DNA from: Clostridia bacterium
Lineage (GTDB): Bacteria > Bacillota > Sulfobacillia > SLMV01
Length of the DNA: 34,769 bases
Reading direction: 5' to 3'
Assembly: GCA_007133365.1 (NCBI GenBank)
Contig: SLMV01000001.1
Coordinates: forward strand, 1 to 34,769
Position 1 is the stretch's first letter; each line of letters starts with the position of its first letter. A program made the position numbers and the translations under genes. Shown one piece after another: positions 23,977-31,909 of the stretch. The notes beneath the pieces were generated by a model. The model was not told where the DNA came from, made no database searches, and was given only the letters and a program-made list of their open reading frames with translations.

Positions 23977-24353
23977 ACCGTTTAGTATATGGGGATATCG
24001 TTAACTGTCAGAAGGCAATGATCAAGCCGAAAGGAACGGCGATGTTAATTTGCGCGGATGTCAGTGTTGGGGGCAATTTCCGTTCAGGATTGACAATTTT
24101 TACCGTCGCACAGCCCGTCCGATGGGGTGCGCGCTGTATTTTGGGCCGATATCGGAGCATGAACGCCGCTGACAATTCCATGCGTCGTCGTTTAACCTGA
24201 CGCTACCAAGTATCGATCACCGCAATGAAGCCGGGTTTCGAACGGGGGGTTTAGAATGGGTTTGAAGGCATTGCGGAAGAAAACGATCTCGGGCCGGATT
24301 GTTGGAGCGATGGAGTTGAAGGGGTAACCGGTATTGATGACCATTTCGTCGCG

Positions 24354-24371
24354 GTGAGTCGCTGGACTCAC
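24354..24371 (+). repeat. Hairpin just upstream of the M14 ribosome site
   Basis: GTGAGTC (24354-24360) and GACTCAC (24365-24371) pair perfectly around GCTG. The first base is the ORF-track GTG start, which supports the later start. The hairpin ends a few bases before GGGAGG. Confidence 0.5.
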
Positions 24372-24389
24372 GGATGGGAGGAAAAGAGG

Positions 24390-26090
24390 GTGACAGACAA
24401 ACTGGCGCTAAATTTTGATCGGTATTATCAATATGCGGAACTGACCGAATTTTTGGAGACGGCATGCCGAGAATATCCAGATCTCGCCCGATTGGAGTCG
24501 ATTGGCCGTTCGTTTGAGGGACGCGATATTTGGTTACTAACCATTACACAGCAAGGGCAGCGGTGCCCCGAAGACAAACCGGCCATTTTCGTTGACGGCA
24601 ATACGCATGCTCCGGAAGTAACCGGAACCATGGTTTGCCTCTATCTGATCGAACAGTTGTTGAAAAAATATCAGCAAGATGATACCGTGACCTACCTGCT
24701 CGATACCCGGACATTCTATATTGTGCCTCGCGTCAATCCCGATGGGGCCGAGCGGTTTTTGACGTCACCCGACATCATCTATCGGACGTCGCGTCCGAAT
24801 CCAGATTTTTATCGGGAACCTAATCATCTTTATCCTTGTGATGTCAACGGGGACGGTGAGCTGTTGACCATGCGGGTGAAAGATCCCAACGGCACCCATC
24901 GCGTTTCCGAGCTTGATGAACGCCTGATGATACCCCGTGAACCGGGTGAAATTGGCGCGACCTATTACATGTTGTATCCGGAAGGAAGCATCCATGCCTA
25001 CGATGGCGGCGAAATCCGCCTGGGTAAGTCGCCGTGGAGTGCCGATGTGAACCGCAATTTCCCGGCGCACTGGAGTCCCGAGCAGGATGGTTCGGGTCCC
25101 TACCCGGTATCGGAACCGGAAACGCGAGCACTGGTCGAATTTATTACGTCGCACCCGAATATTGCCACCATGCAATCCTACCACACAAGAGGCGGCATTA
25201 TCCTTCGCCCGTCGGCGTATTCTCCGGATGATGCGCTTGATCCGGATGATATTCGATTGTTTGAGACCATTGGTCGCTTAGGGAGCGATCTCACCGGATA
25301 TCCGGTGATGTCCATTTACCACGGTTTTACCCAGGATCCAAAGCAGGCCCGGCGGGGTGTTTCGCTTGATTGGGCTTACGAACATGAGGGACTTCTAGCC
25401 TATTCCATCGAGCTGTGGGACAAATATGCTCAAGCTGGAATTGCGGCGAAAGAACAACAACAAAATGAACCGATTCCCGAAGAAGATCAGGTGGCGCTTT
25501 TGCGGTGGACCGACGAAGAGGAGCTTAACGCCTTCGTTGATTGGCATGAATTTGACCATCCCCAGTTGGGCCGGGTTGAATTGGGTGGCTTTAAGCAGAA
25601 AACCTTTGATATCAACGTCCCTTTCACGTTCCTTTCGTCCGAGTGCGAAAAGAATGTCCGATTTCTCGTTCGACAAGCACTGGTGACTCCGTGCTTGGAA
25701 CTTTTCGGCCCCCAAGTACGGCAGGTGGAAGCCCATACGTATCGGATCACCTTGGATATACAAAATACGGGTTACTTGCCGACTCATGTGACCCAACAAG
25801 CCCTAAAGAATGGTCGGGTGAAACCGGTTGAGGTTACCCTTGATGGCGTGGGATTTGAGTATGTCGAAGGTGCGAAGGTTCAGGTTCTCGGTCACTTGGG
25901 CGGTTACGGTCAGGGGGGGCGTCGAGGCTTTAGTGGACCTACGGGACACCGGCGGCGCGTCAGTTGGGTCGTAAAGGGCGCTCCGAAGGACATGCGGCTG
26001 GATTTTAACGTGGCATCGCATCGGGCCGGGCTCCTCCGGCATCAGGTGGCACTCGAATCCCTCCTGAGCGAGGATGGAGCGTTGACTTGA
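24390..26090 (+). CDS. M14-family zinc carboxypeptidase
   Basis: 566 aa from a GTG at 24390 with GGGAGG at 7-8 nt spacing; the track start at 24354 lies inside a hairpin without a ribosome site. The M14 zinc site is clear: GNTHAPEVTGTM holds HxxE, and SMQSYHTR-like TMQSYHTRGG holds the third ligand His. ADVNRNFPAHW contains the substrate-binding Asn-Arg and LAYSIELWD supplies the catalytic Glu. The N-terminal half is the peptidase. The C-terminal 170 residues form an added beta-rich region starting near QVEAHTYRITLDIQNTGYLP. I see no signal peptide, so it is probably cytosolic and acts on small peptides or amides. Same metallopeptidase clan as the divergent neighbour. Confidence 0.88.
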   Translation: MTDKLALNFDRYYQYAELTEFLETACREYPDLARLESIGRSFEGRDIWLLTITQQGQRCPEDKPAIFVDGNTHAPEVTGTMVCLYLIEQLLKKYQQDDTVTYLLDTRTFYIVPRVNPDGAERFLTSPDIIYRTSRPNPDFYREPNHLYPCDVNGDGELLTMRVKDPNGTHRVSELDERLMIPREPGEIGATYYMLYPEGSIHAYDGGEIRLGKSPWSADVNRNFPAHWSPEQDGSGPYPVSEPETRALVEFITSHPNIATMQSYHTRGGIILRPSAYSPDDALDPDDIRLFETIGRLGSDLTGYPVMSIYHGFTQDPKQARRGVSLDWAYEHEGLLAYSIELWDKYAQAGIAAKEQQQNEPIPEEDQVALLRWTDEEELNAFVDWHEFDHPQLGRVELGGFKQKTFDINVPFTFLSSECEKNVRFLVRQALVTPCLELFGPQVRQVEAHTYRITLDIQNTGYLPTHVTQQALKNGRVKPVEVTLDGVGFEYVEGAKVQVLGHLGGYGQGGRRGFSGPTGHRRRVSWVVKGAPKDMRLDFNVASHRAGLLRHQVALESLLSEDGALT

Positions 26091-26602
26091 AAGCGATGAA
26101 AGTGGCAGAGGCGTAACGTCCTTTTATTTCGATCATCGACCGATAAGTGGGGGCGTCCAGGTGGCATTGACCGGCGCCCCTCAGTTTTCCTAAGCGCCCT
26201 CTTGGGGGCAGATCAATTTCAAATATTGGACCGGATCCGATGGTCGGATCACCAAAGGTCAGACGTAATCAGAATTTCGAAGCCGCGCCGATAGCTGGTG
26301 CCGGTCTTTTCTGATTGGAAATGTAAGCGATGAAGCGAAACGCCAAATCGCAAAATGACAAGCACGCTTTGATTCTGAGAGGACGTGCCGATGAAATCGG
26401 ATTTGGAAGGGGCAAACATAGTGAATACGTAGGATGCTCTTCCATTAAGCGATCGTGATCAGCCGCCGTCCAACGGGTGCGATGGTTCGCGTTTCGATCA
26501 TCTCGTTTGATGGAAGTCCAAAGGGGCTTATCAACGCAGCGGGTCATGGTTGCATCCTTTTTGAAGGGATGCGGATGACAAGAATCCTTTGGCGGTAAGC
26601 GG
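26091..26602. other. Intergenic region between convergent M14 and hybrid kinase genes
   Basis: About 510 bases. It contains the M14 terminator. The 113-aa minus-strand track ORF at 26269-26610 overlaps the kinase stop, has no ribosome site and no known domain, and is probably not a gene. Confidence 0.5.
26150..26188 (+). terminator. Probable intrinsic terminator of the M14 gene
   Basis: GGGGCG (26150-26155) pairs with CGCCCC (26175-26180), with inner GGT/ACC pairing, and TTTT follows at 26185-26188. The long loop and short T-run make it moderate. Confidence 0.5.
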
Positions 26603-28195
26603 TTAGTCATGGGGGTATCGTTCGCTGATGACGTCCAAAATAGCAGACTGGAGATGATGGATGTTGATGGGCTTTATCAGCAGACGATCAAATCCCGCTT
26701 CGTAGACCTCTTCGATTTGTGCGGTGAGGCTGTATCCTGTAATTGCAATGAGCGGGATGTCCTTGTGCTCGGGATATTCTCGCATTTTTTGGGCAAAATG
26801 GCATCCGGACATGTCGGGCAGTGTTAAATCACATAGGATGACATCCGGCTTTGATTCCAAAAGTGCTTGAAGTCCATCGCCACCGGAATAGGCAACGCGC
26901 GCTTCGAATTGGAGGAGGCCGAGGAGTTCGGAGAAACTTAGTGCGAGCTCCCGGTTGTCATCGATGATGAGCACATGGTATCGGCGATGTTTAGATGAAG
27001 GGGAGTCCGGGCATTCTTTTGAGTCGGTCGTCTGGCTGTTGACCAGCGGCAGTTCGATAATGAATTTTGCCCCTTTCGCATTTTTGGGGTTTTCGGCCCA
27101 GATTTTCCCCGAATGCTGGCAGACGAGATCCCGAGCCAGTGCCAAACCGAGCCCGAGTCCGGCCGGTCGCTCCTTTTGTTGACCGGGTATTTGGATGAAC
27201 GGTTGGAAAATGGCATCTTTTAGGGAGTCCGGGATGCCGATGCCGGTATCACGCACGATGAGGCGGGCGACGCCTTTCGCTTTATCATCCGCGAGCGTGA
27301 TGGTCACGGTTCCTCCAGTTGGAGTGAATTTATGAGCGTTTTGCAAAAGATTGCCGATGACTTGCCCCATCCGCGCAGGATCCACATCGGCCCAAACCGG
27401 TTGTTTAGGCAGATTTGTCTTCACTTTCAGCGCTTTTTTGTAAAAAGAAGGCCGTAAACCCTGCACAGCATTTTGTACCAGCTGACGAAGATCCTGCCTT
27501 TCTCGTTCCAACTGAAGTTGATTTTGCTTGATCCGATTGATATCGAGAAGATCGTGAATGAGGTAGTTGACCTGCTCGATTTGTCGTTCAATCGTTGTGA
27601 GGGCGCGCCCGGTTTGGGCGGAGTGAGGCACGGTATGGTTTAGAATCTCGACACTATTGACCAAAGGGGTTAGGGTATTTCGAAGTTCGTGGCCCAAAGT
27701 GGCGATAAAGACATCCTTGCTCCGATCGGCTTCTTGGAGTTGGTCAGCCAATTGCCGATGTTGCTGTTCACTTTGTCGAACCGCATCTTCTGCTTTTTTT
27801 CGTTTCGTCATGTCTTTTATGACGATGGCGAGATGCTTTTCGGATACTTTGGATAGGATGACGAGTACCCACTGATCGGGACGTCCCCCGACGCCTTCGT
27901 AATATTGCGGAACGCCGGTATCAAGCACTTTGTCCCCGCGGGCTGCCCAAAGGGTCTCCGAGCCTTGATACGCGGTGACCTCGGATAGCAAACGTCCACG
28001 CGTATCCTGGTATTCGCGTCGATATTGCTGAAGATAAGCAGGATTGGCATCCAAAATCCGGATGTCGGCGGGCTGTCCTGCCGCGTCATGGACGATGGTA
28101 CCGATCAAAATTCCATCGGCCATGCTCAGAAAAAGATTTCGATATAGCGAATTGCGGATCGGACCGCTGTTTGGTGTCTCGCTATCAGGGGGCAT
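26603..28195 (-). CDS. Hybrid histidine kinase (PAS-HisKA-HATPase-receiver)
   Basis: 530 aa from the ATG at 28195, which has GGGAG 5 bases upstream; the track start four codons earlier is a TTG lying on that site. The domain order is: PAS (about 15-130), a short coiled coil, HisKA with the phospho-acceptor in FIATLGHELRNTL, HATPase_c with N-box NLLQNAHKFTP, G1 DTGIGIP and G2 GLGLGLALA, then a C-terminal receiver with IIDDNREL, the phospho-acceptor Asp in VILCDLTLPDMSG, ITGYS and KPI. There is no membrane segment, so it senses something in the cytosol through its PAS domain. No partner phosphotransferase or output regulator is adjacent, so it is an orphan that may feed a relay elsewhere. A good promoter and a tandem repeat lie upstream. 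Confidence 0.92.
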   Translation of the reverse strand: MPPDSETPNSGPIRNSLYRNLFLSMADGILIGTIVHDAAGQPADIRILDANPAYLQQYRREYQDTRGRLLSEVTAYQGSETLWAARGDKVLDTGVPQYYEGVGGRPDQWVLVILSKVSEKHLAIVIKDMTKRKKAEDAVRQSEQQHRQLADQLQEADRSKDVFIATLGHELRNTLTPLVNSVEILNHTVPHSAQTGRALTTIERQIEQVNYLIHDLLDINRIKQNQLQLERERQDLRQLVQNAVQGLRPSFYKKALKVKTNLPKQPVWADVDPARMGQVIGNLLQNAHKFTPTGGTVTITLADDKAKGVARLIVRDTGIGIPDSLKDAIFQPFIQIPGQQKERPAGLGLGLALARDLVCQHSGKIWAENPKNAKGAKFIIELPLVNSQTTDSKECPDSPSSKHRRYHVLIIDDNRELALSFSELLGLLQFEARVAYSGGDGLQALLESKPDVILCDLTLPDMSGCHFAQKMREYPEHKDIPLIAITGYSLTAQIEEVYEAGFDRLLIKPINIHHLQSAILDVISERYPHD

Positions 28196-28218
28196 TGACG
28201 CTCCCAACTCCTATCCGG

Positions 28219-28238
28219 TATCTGATTCTATCTGATTC
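28219..28238. repeat. Exact 10-bp tandem direct repeat in the hybrid kinase leader
   Basis: TATCTGATTC occurs twice head to tail. A 10-bp period is one DNA turn, as in response-regulator sites made of direct repeats. It lies between the predicted transcription start (about 28279) and the start codon at 28195. Confidence 0.6.
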
Positions 28239-28285
28239 GGCTAGTCTTGGCGTACTATTGGCGACCCGATTGATTATTTCCTGCC

Positions 28286-28315
28286 ATTATAGAGAAAAAT
28301 GTCATATACTGTCGA
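28286..28315 (-). promoter_or_regulatory. Promoter of the hybrid histidine kinase
   Basis: On the minus strand TCGACA (28315-28310), 18 bases, then a perfect TATAAT (28291-28286). Transcription would start near 28279. Confidence 0.6.
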
Positions 28316-28796
28316 GAATCAGGGGGTGGAGACCGAGAAGCGCTATTGGTCAGGGTCCTTCGGCAGAGAGAAGTGGTATCCCTTTCTCCGAGAACCATGT
28401 GGTTCCGAGTCGTTCGACATTGCGGGTGGTGACGTGAATCGGATCTTATGTTTGCTATCCCCTTACGATACTACTGATTATCGTCAAGCCAAAGGAGACA
28501 CAAAACCTTGAAAGGGACAAGGTTGAATCAAGGGCCCCTGAGGAGATGGTGAGACGAAACGGTTTTTTCGTTGCGTAAAGGACGATTTATTAAGGGTTGC
28601 GCACAGTCGTGGTTGTCCTGCCGAGAGAACCTTTCGAAAATCCGAACCATATCGAGCATCATAGAGCGCATTTGGGTCAAGAAGCCCCCAAAGGCTAATC
28701 CAGGAGAAAGCGATGAACTCGAACTTTTCTACCTGCGTGCTTCCGTTAGGAAGCGGGTGACGAAGATGGGAGATACTAAGATGGACGATTATGTTT

Positions 28797-28823
28797 TTGG
28801 TCTATTTTGGTTTAATATATAAT
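28797..28823 (+). promoter_or_regulatory. Candidate promoter of the 5TM kinase / HD-GYP / GGDEF operon
   Basis: A perfect -10 TATAAT lies at 28818-28823, with TTGGTC or TTTGGT as weak -35 at 15-16 bases. The leader to 29011 would be about 180 nt and shows no RNA family I recognise. Confidence 0.45.
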
Positions 28824-29010
28824 GACATGAATATAGTAATCGGAAAACACAAACGGAACCACGGCGATTGGTTAAGATCATGTGTTTAAAATTGAATTCG
28901 AACGAGCAGGGGGTTTTGATAGGGGCGATTCGAACCGAACCGCAATCTATGCGATCCTCGGCGCATTGGGCTGCAATTTAACGGGCGACGGCAGATATTG
29001 TTGATGAAGC

Positions 29011-30795
29011 ATGAGCTCCGCGAGTAAGGAGGTGGAGGCGATCATCGAACTCGGTTTTAGTGTGTTGGCAAGAAATTTGGTTTTTCTGCTAGCGTTAGTG
29101 GCTGTTCACAATATGGTGCCGCCACTTGCGGAGAAATCTCGCACCCGGAATCGAGTGGCCCAGGGATTGGTGGTTGGATTCATCGGCATTGTGTTGATGA
29201 TGGTAGGCTTTGAAGCCGTACCCGGCACTTTGTTTGATGGACGGGCGGTTCTCCTTGGGATTTCCGGATTGTTCTTGGGGATGGTTCCCACCGGTATTGC
29301 CGTTGTGATAACCGCCACCTTTCGTCTTTTCACCGGAGGTGTGGGTGCGATTCCCGGGGTTCTCATGATCGTAGGGGCAGCCGGATTGGGGCTGGCGTGG
29401 CGACGTTGGCGCCTTCCAAATGAAGTGAACGTGCGATGGCAAGAACTCTTGGTGTTTGGTTTGGCGAGCCAAGTGATTACACTGGGGGTTATCGCACTGT
29501 TGCCTGCTCCAGCCGCTGGGGAGCTTTTCCGGGCGGTGGGCTTGCCGTCGATCTTGCTTTTTCCGGGCGTGACCGTGTTGGTCGGTTTACTCATGATCCG
29601 AAACGAAAGGGAACGCCATCATCTGGAGTCCCTTCGCCAAAGTGAGCAGCGCTTTCGCCGCCTATTAGACGAAGCGCCGGATGCCATCATCGTTCAGACC
29701 GAGGGGAAGTTCACACTGGTCAATAAGGCGGCACTTGAGTTTTATGGCGCAGATTCGATCGACGATCTAATCGGACGACCCATTCTGAATCGCTTGGATC
29801 CAGAGTATCAAGAGGCGGGCGAGCAAAGGATAGAAAAATTGTTGAACGAAAAATGCTCGACTTCACCTATGGAACAGGTTCACCGCCGCCTCGATGGCAC
29901 GCCGGTGTCCGCGGAAGTGTCGGCGGCGCCAATTACTTTTGAGGGTAAAGATGGCGCTCTGGTCTTTCTCCGCGATATAAGCGAGCGGAAAAGACTCGAA
30001 ACCGCACAAAGGGAAATGGAGGCCTCGCTTCGCGAGCAGCAGAAGATGCAAGCGATTGGGACTTTGGCAGGCGGCGTAGCTCACGAAATCAACAATCCGA
30101 TCAACGGCATCATGAACTATGCGCAGTTGATTGTGGATTCTGTGGATGCCGAGCAGCCGGAAGCGACGTTTGCCCGTGAGATCATTGAGGAATGCGAACG
30201 CGTTGCCAACATCACCGAACAGCTTCTGCGGTTTGCTCGTCACGACCATCAGTCGCATAGTCCGGCACGGGTGGGCGATATCATCGAGCGGACGCTGTCG
30301 TTGGTCCGTACCCTCATCCGACGTGAGCAGATTCGATTGGACGTTTCGGTGGAAGATGATTTGCCCTCGATAAGATGCCGAGCTCAGCAGATTCAGCAGG
30401 TCATCATGAATTTGGTCATGAATGCACGCGATGCTTTAAATTCCAAATATCCGGGTTATCATGAGAATAAAGTAATTCGACTCCATGTCGAGCAAGTTGA
30501 GAGAAATGCCGATTCGTGGATCAAAATCCAGGTGGAAGATCGGGGGGTCGGCATTGATGATAGGATCCGGGATCGCATTTTTGAGCCCTTCTTTACGACC
30601 AAGTCCCGGGAGCTAGGAGCCGGTTTAGGACTCACCATCAGCTATTCGATTGTCAACGAACATGGAGGACGTCTCTGGTATCGCTCCGAAGCAGGTGAAT
30701 ATACGATTTTTACAATAGAACTACCGATCAATCCGACTGAGCAGCGAACACGTGTGGTTCAAATGCAACCGGTCGAGGGGAATGACCTACAGTGA
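29011..30795 (+). CDS. Membrane sensor histidine kinase with LytS-type 5TM domain and PAS
   Basis: 594 aa. The N-terminal 190 residues hold about six hydrophobic stretches and match the 5TMR-LYT sensor of LytS-like kinases (GLVVGFIGIVLMMVGFEA, LLGISGLFLGMVPTGIAVVI, FRLFTGGVGAIPGVLMI). A PAS domain follows (about 210-330), then HisKA with His358 in GTLAGGVAHEINNPINGI and HATPase_c with N-box NLVMNARDAL, G1 EDRGVGI and G2 GAGLGLTIS, an NtrB-like catalytic core. The ATG has only a weak ribosome site; AAGGAGGTGG lies a few codons inside the ORF with no usual start codon after it, so the true start is uncertain. The stop overlaps the GTG of the response regulator, which fixes its partner. Confidence 0.92.
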   Translation: MSSASKEVEAIIELGFSVLARNLVFLLALVAVHNMVPPLAEKSRTRNRVAQGLVVGFIGIVLMMVGFEAVPGTLFDGRAVLLGISGLFLGMVPTGIAVVITATFRLFTGGVGAIPGVLMIVGAAGLGLAWRRWRLPNEVNVRWQELLVFGLASQVITLGVIALLPAPAAGELFRAVGLPSILLFPGVTVLVGLLMIRNERERHHLESLRQSEQRFRRLLDEAPDAIIVQTEGKFTLVNKAALEFYGADSIDDLIGRPILNRLDPEYQEAGEQRIEKLLNEKCSTSPMEQVHRRLDGTPVSAEVSAAPITFEGKDGALVFLRDISERKRLETAQREMEASLREQQKMQAIGTLAGGVAHEINNPINGIMNYAQLIVDSVDAEQPEATFAREIIEECERVANITEQLLRFARHDHQSHSPARVGDIIERTLSLVRTLIRREQIRLDVSVEDDLPSIRCRAQQIQQVIMNLVMNARDALNSKYPGYHENKVIRLHVEQVERNADSWIKIQVEDRGVGIDDRIRDRIFEPFFTTKSRELGAGLGLTISYSIVNEHGGRLWYRSEAGEYTIFTIELPINPTEQRTRVVQMQPVEGNDLQ

Positions 30796-31895
30796 GCAAA
30801 GTTTTGATTGTTGATGATGAAAAGAGCATTCGGGTAACGCTAAAGGCTTTTCTGGAAAACGCCGACTATACCGCCGAGGTGGCGGAGAATGCGCAAGAAG
30901 CCAAGGTTAAATTGAAGCAGGAAGAGTTCGACGTCGTCATTACCGACGTGATTATGCCGCGCATTTCCGGGATGGAGTTGGTGGAGGACGTTCGGGCATC
31001 ATCGCCGGATACCCAGGTTATCATTATGACCGGGGAGCCGACCGTCGAAACGGCTATGGAAGCCGTCCGGGCCGGAGCGTATGATTATATTCCCAAACCC
31101 ATTAATAAGGACATTCTTTTGAAGACGGTGGGACAAGCCGCCCACATCAAAGGGCTTTCCGACGCTAAACGACGGCTCGAACGAATCAACCAGAACTACC
31201 AAAGCACTTTGGAGGCCATGGTGGAGCGTCGAACGAAGGCCTTGTACCGGGCGGTACGCAATATGGTGTCGCTGTTATCGAAGGTGGTGGAAATGCGGGA
31301 TCTTTATACATCGGGGCATCAACGTCGGGTTGGAAATCTTGCAGCTGCGATGGCGAGGGAGCTCGGGGCTTCCCAGGAGGTCATTGATGACATTCGGGTG
31401 GCCGGCTACCTCCACGACCTTGGGAAAATTGTCGTGCCCTCCGAAATCCTGTCAAAACCGGCAATATTGACGCCTGAGGAGATGCAGCTGGTCCAATCGC
31501 ACGCCATTTATGGGATGCGTCTGATAAAAGAGGTGGAATTGCCCGACATCATTTCCGATATGATTTATGAGCATCATGAACGGCTAGATGGTTCGGGATA
31601 TCCCCGCGGTCTCGCCGGGACGGAGATTCATGCGGAAGCCCATTTCTTGATCGTTGCCAATGTGGTCGAGGCGATGAGCTCACATCGACCCTATCGGCCG
31701 GCCCATGGCATTCAGGCGGCCTTGGCAGAAATCCGATCGAATCGGGGGCGGTTATACCAACCGGAAGTGGTGGATGCGTGCATCCGTCTTTTCGAAGAAC
31801 AGAAGTACCAGTTGGATGACACGATGATCCAAGTCAATTTAACCTTTGGGCTGGGGGCGGCAGCTTCTGTGGATAATGGAGTCCGGGCCAAATAG
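30792..31895 (+). CDS. Response regulator with HD-GYP c-di-GMP phosphodiesterase output
   Basis: 367 aa, GTG start overlapping the kinase stop (GTGA), so translation is coupled. The receiver covers residues 1-120 with acidic pair VDDE, phospho-acceptor Asp52 in VITDVIMP, MTGEPT and KPI. A coiled-coil linker (LERINQNYQSTLEAMVERRT) leads to an HD-GYP domain (about 155-345) with HD at 208-209 in YLHDLGKIVVPSEIL and the diagnostic HHERLDGSGYPRGL. HD-GYP domains hydrolyse c-di-GMP to pGpG or GMP at a two- or three-iron centre. The most likely reading is that phosphorylation by the upstream kinase switches c-di-GMP breakdown. The next gene makes c-di-GMP. Confidence 0.93.
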   Translation: MSKVLIVDDEKSIRVTLKAFLENADYTAEVAENAQEAKVKLKQEEFDVVITDVIMPRISGMELVEDVRASSPDTQVIIMTGEPTVETAMEAVRAGAYDYIPKPINKDILLKTVGQAAHIKGLSDAKRRLERINQNYQSTLEAMVERRTKALYRAVRNMVSLLSKVVEMRDLYTSGHQRRVGNLAAAMARELGASQEVIDDIRVAGYLHDLGKIVVPSEILSKPAILTPEEMQLVQSHAIYGMRLIKEVELPDIISDMIYEHHERLDGSGYPRGLAGTEIHAEAHFLIVANVVEAMSSHRPYRPAHGIQAALAEIRSNRGRLYQPEVVDACIRLFEEQKYQLDDTMIQVNLTFGLGAAASVDNGVRAK

Positions 31896-31909
31896 CGAAG
31901 GATCATGCA

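Larger units (their letters stand above)
23599..24389. other. Long divergent regulatory region between desuccinylase-like and M14 genes
   Basis: About 790 bases with no secure gene. It holds a 10-bp-arm palindrome (23636-23657), a repeated GATGTTGAAC (23686 and 23701), a possible 36-codon micro-ORF on the minus strand (23757-23647), a minus-strand promoter (23892-23919), an AT-rich stretch with the palindrome TTATAC-T-GTATAA (23964-23976), three TACTGT boxes, and a 7-bp hairpin just before the M14 start. Confidence 0.5.
28196..29010. other. Long divergent region between hybrid kinase and 5TM kinase operon
   Basis: About 815 bases without a recognisable gene. The track ORF at 28571-28822 (83 aa, TTG start) has no domain and no clear ribosome site. 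Besides the two promoters and the tandem repeat listed separately, there is a 7-bp hairpin at 28504-28524 (AACCTTG and CAAGGTT). I looked for a c-di-GMP riboswitch before the downstream operon and did not find its conserved GCAAA and GGACGCAAAG blocks. Confidence 0.5.

Noticed and set aside
26269-26610. 113-aa minus-strand ORF whose ATG overlaps the hybrid kinase stop
   Set aside because: The overlap looks like coupling, but there is no ribosome site or domain, and the protein is Pro/His/Cys-rich without a pattern.
28571-28822. 83-aa plus-strand ORF with TTG start
   Set aside because: No clear ribosome site and no domain; the end runs into an AT-rich promoter-like region.
28824-29010. c-di-GMP riboswitch before the c-di-GMP operon
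   Set aside because: Functionally attractive, but the conserved GEMM sequence blocks are absent.
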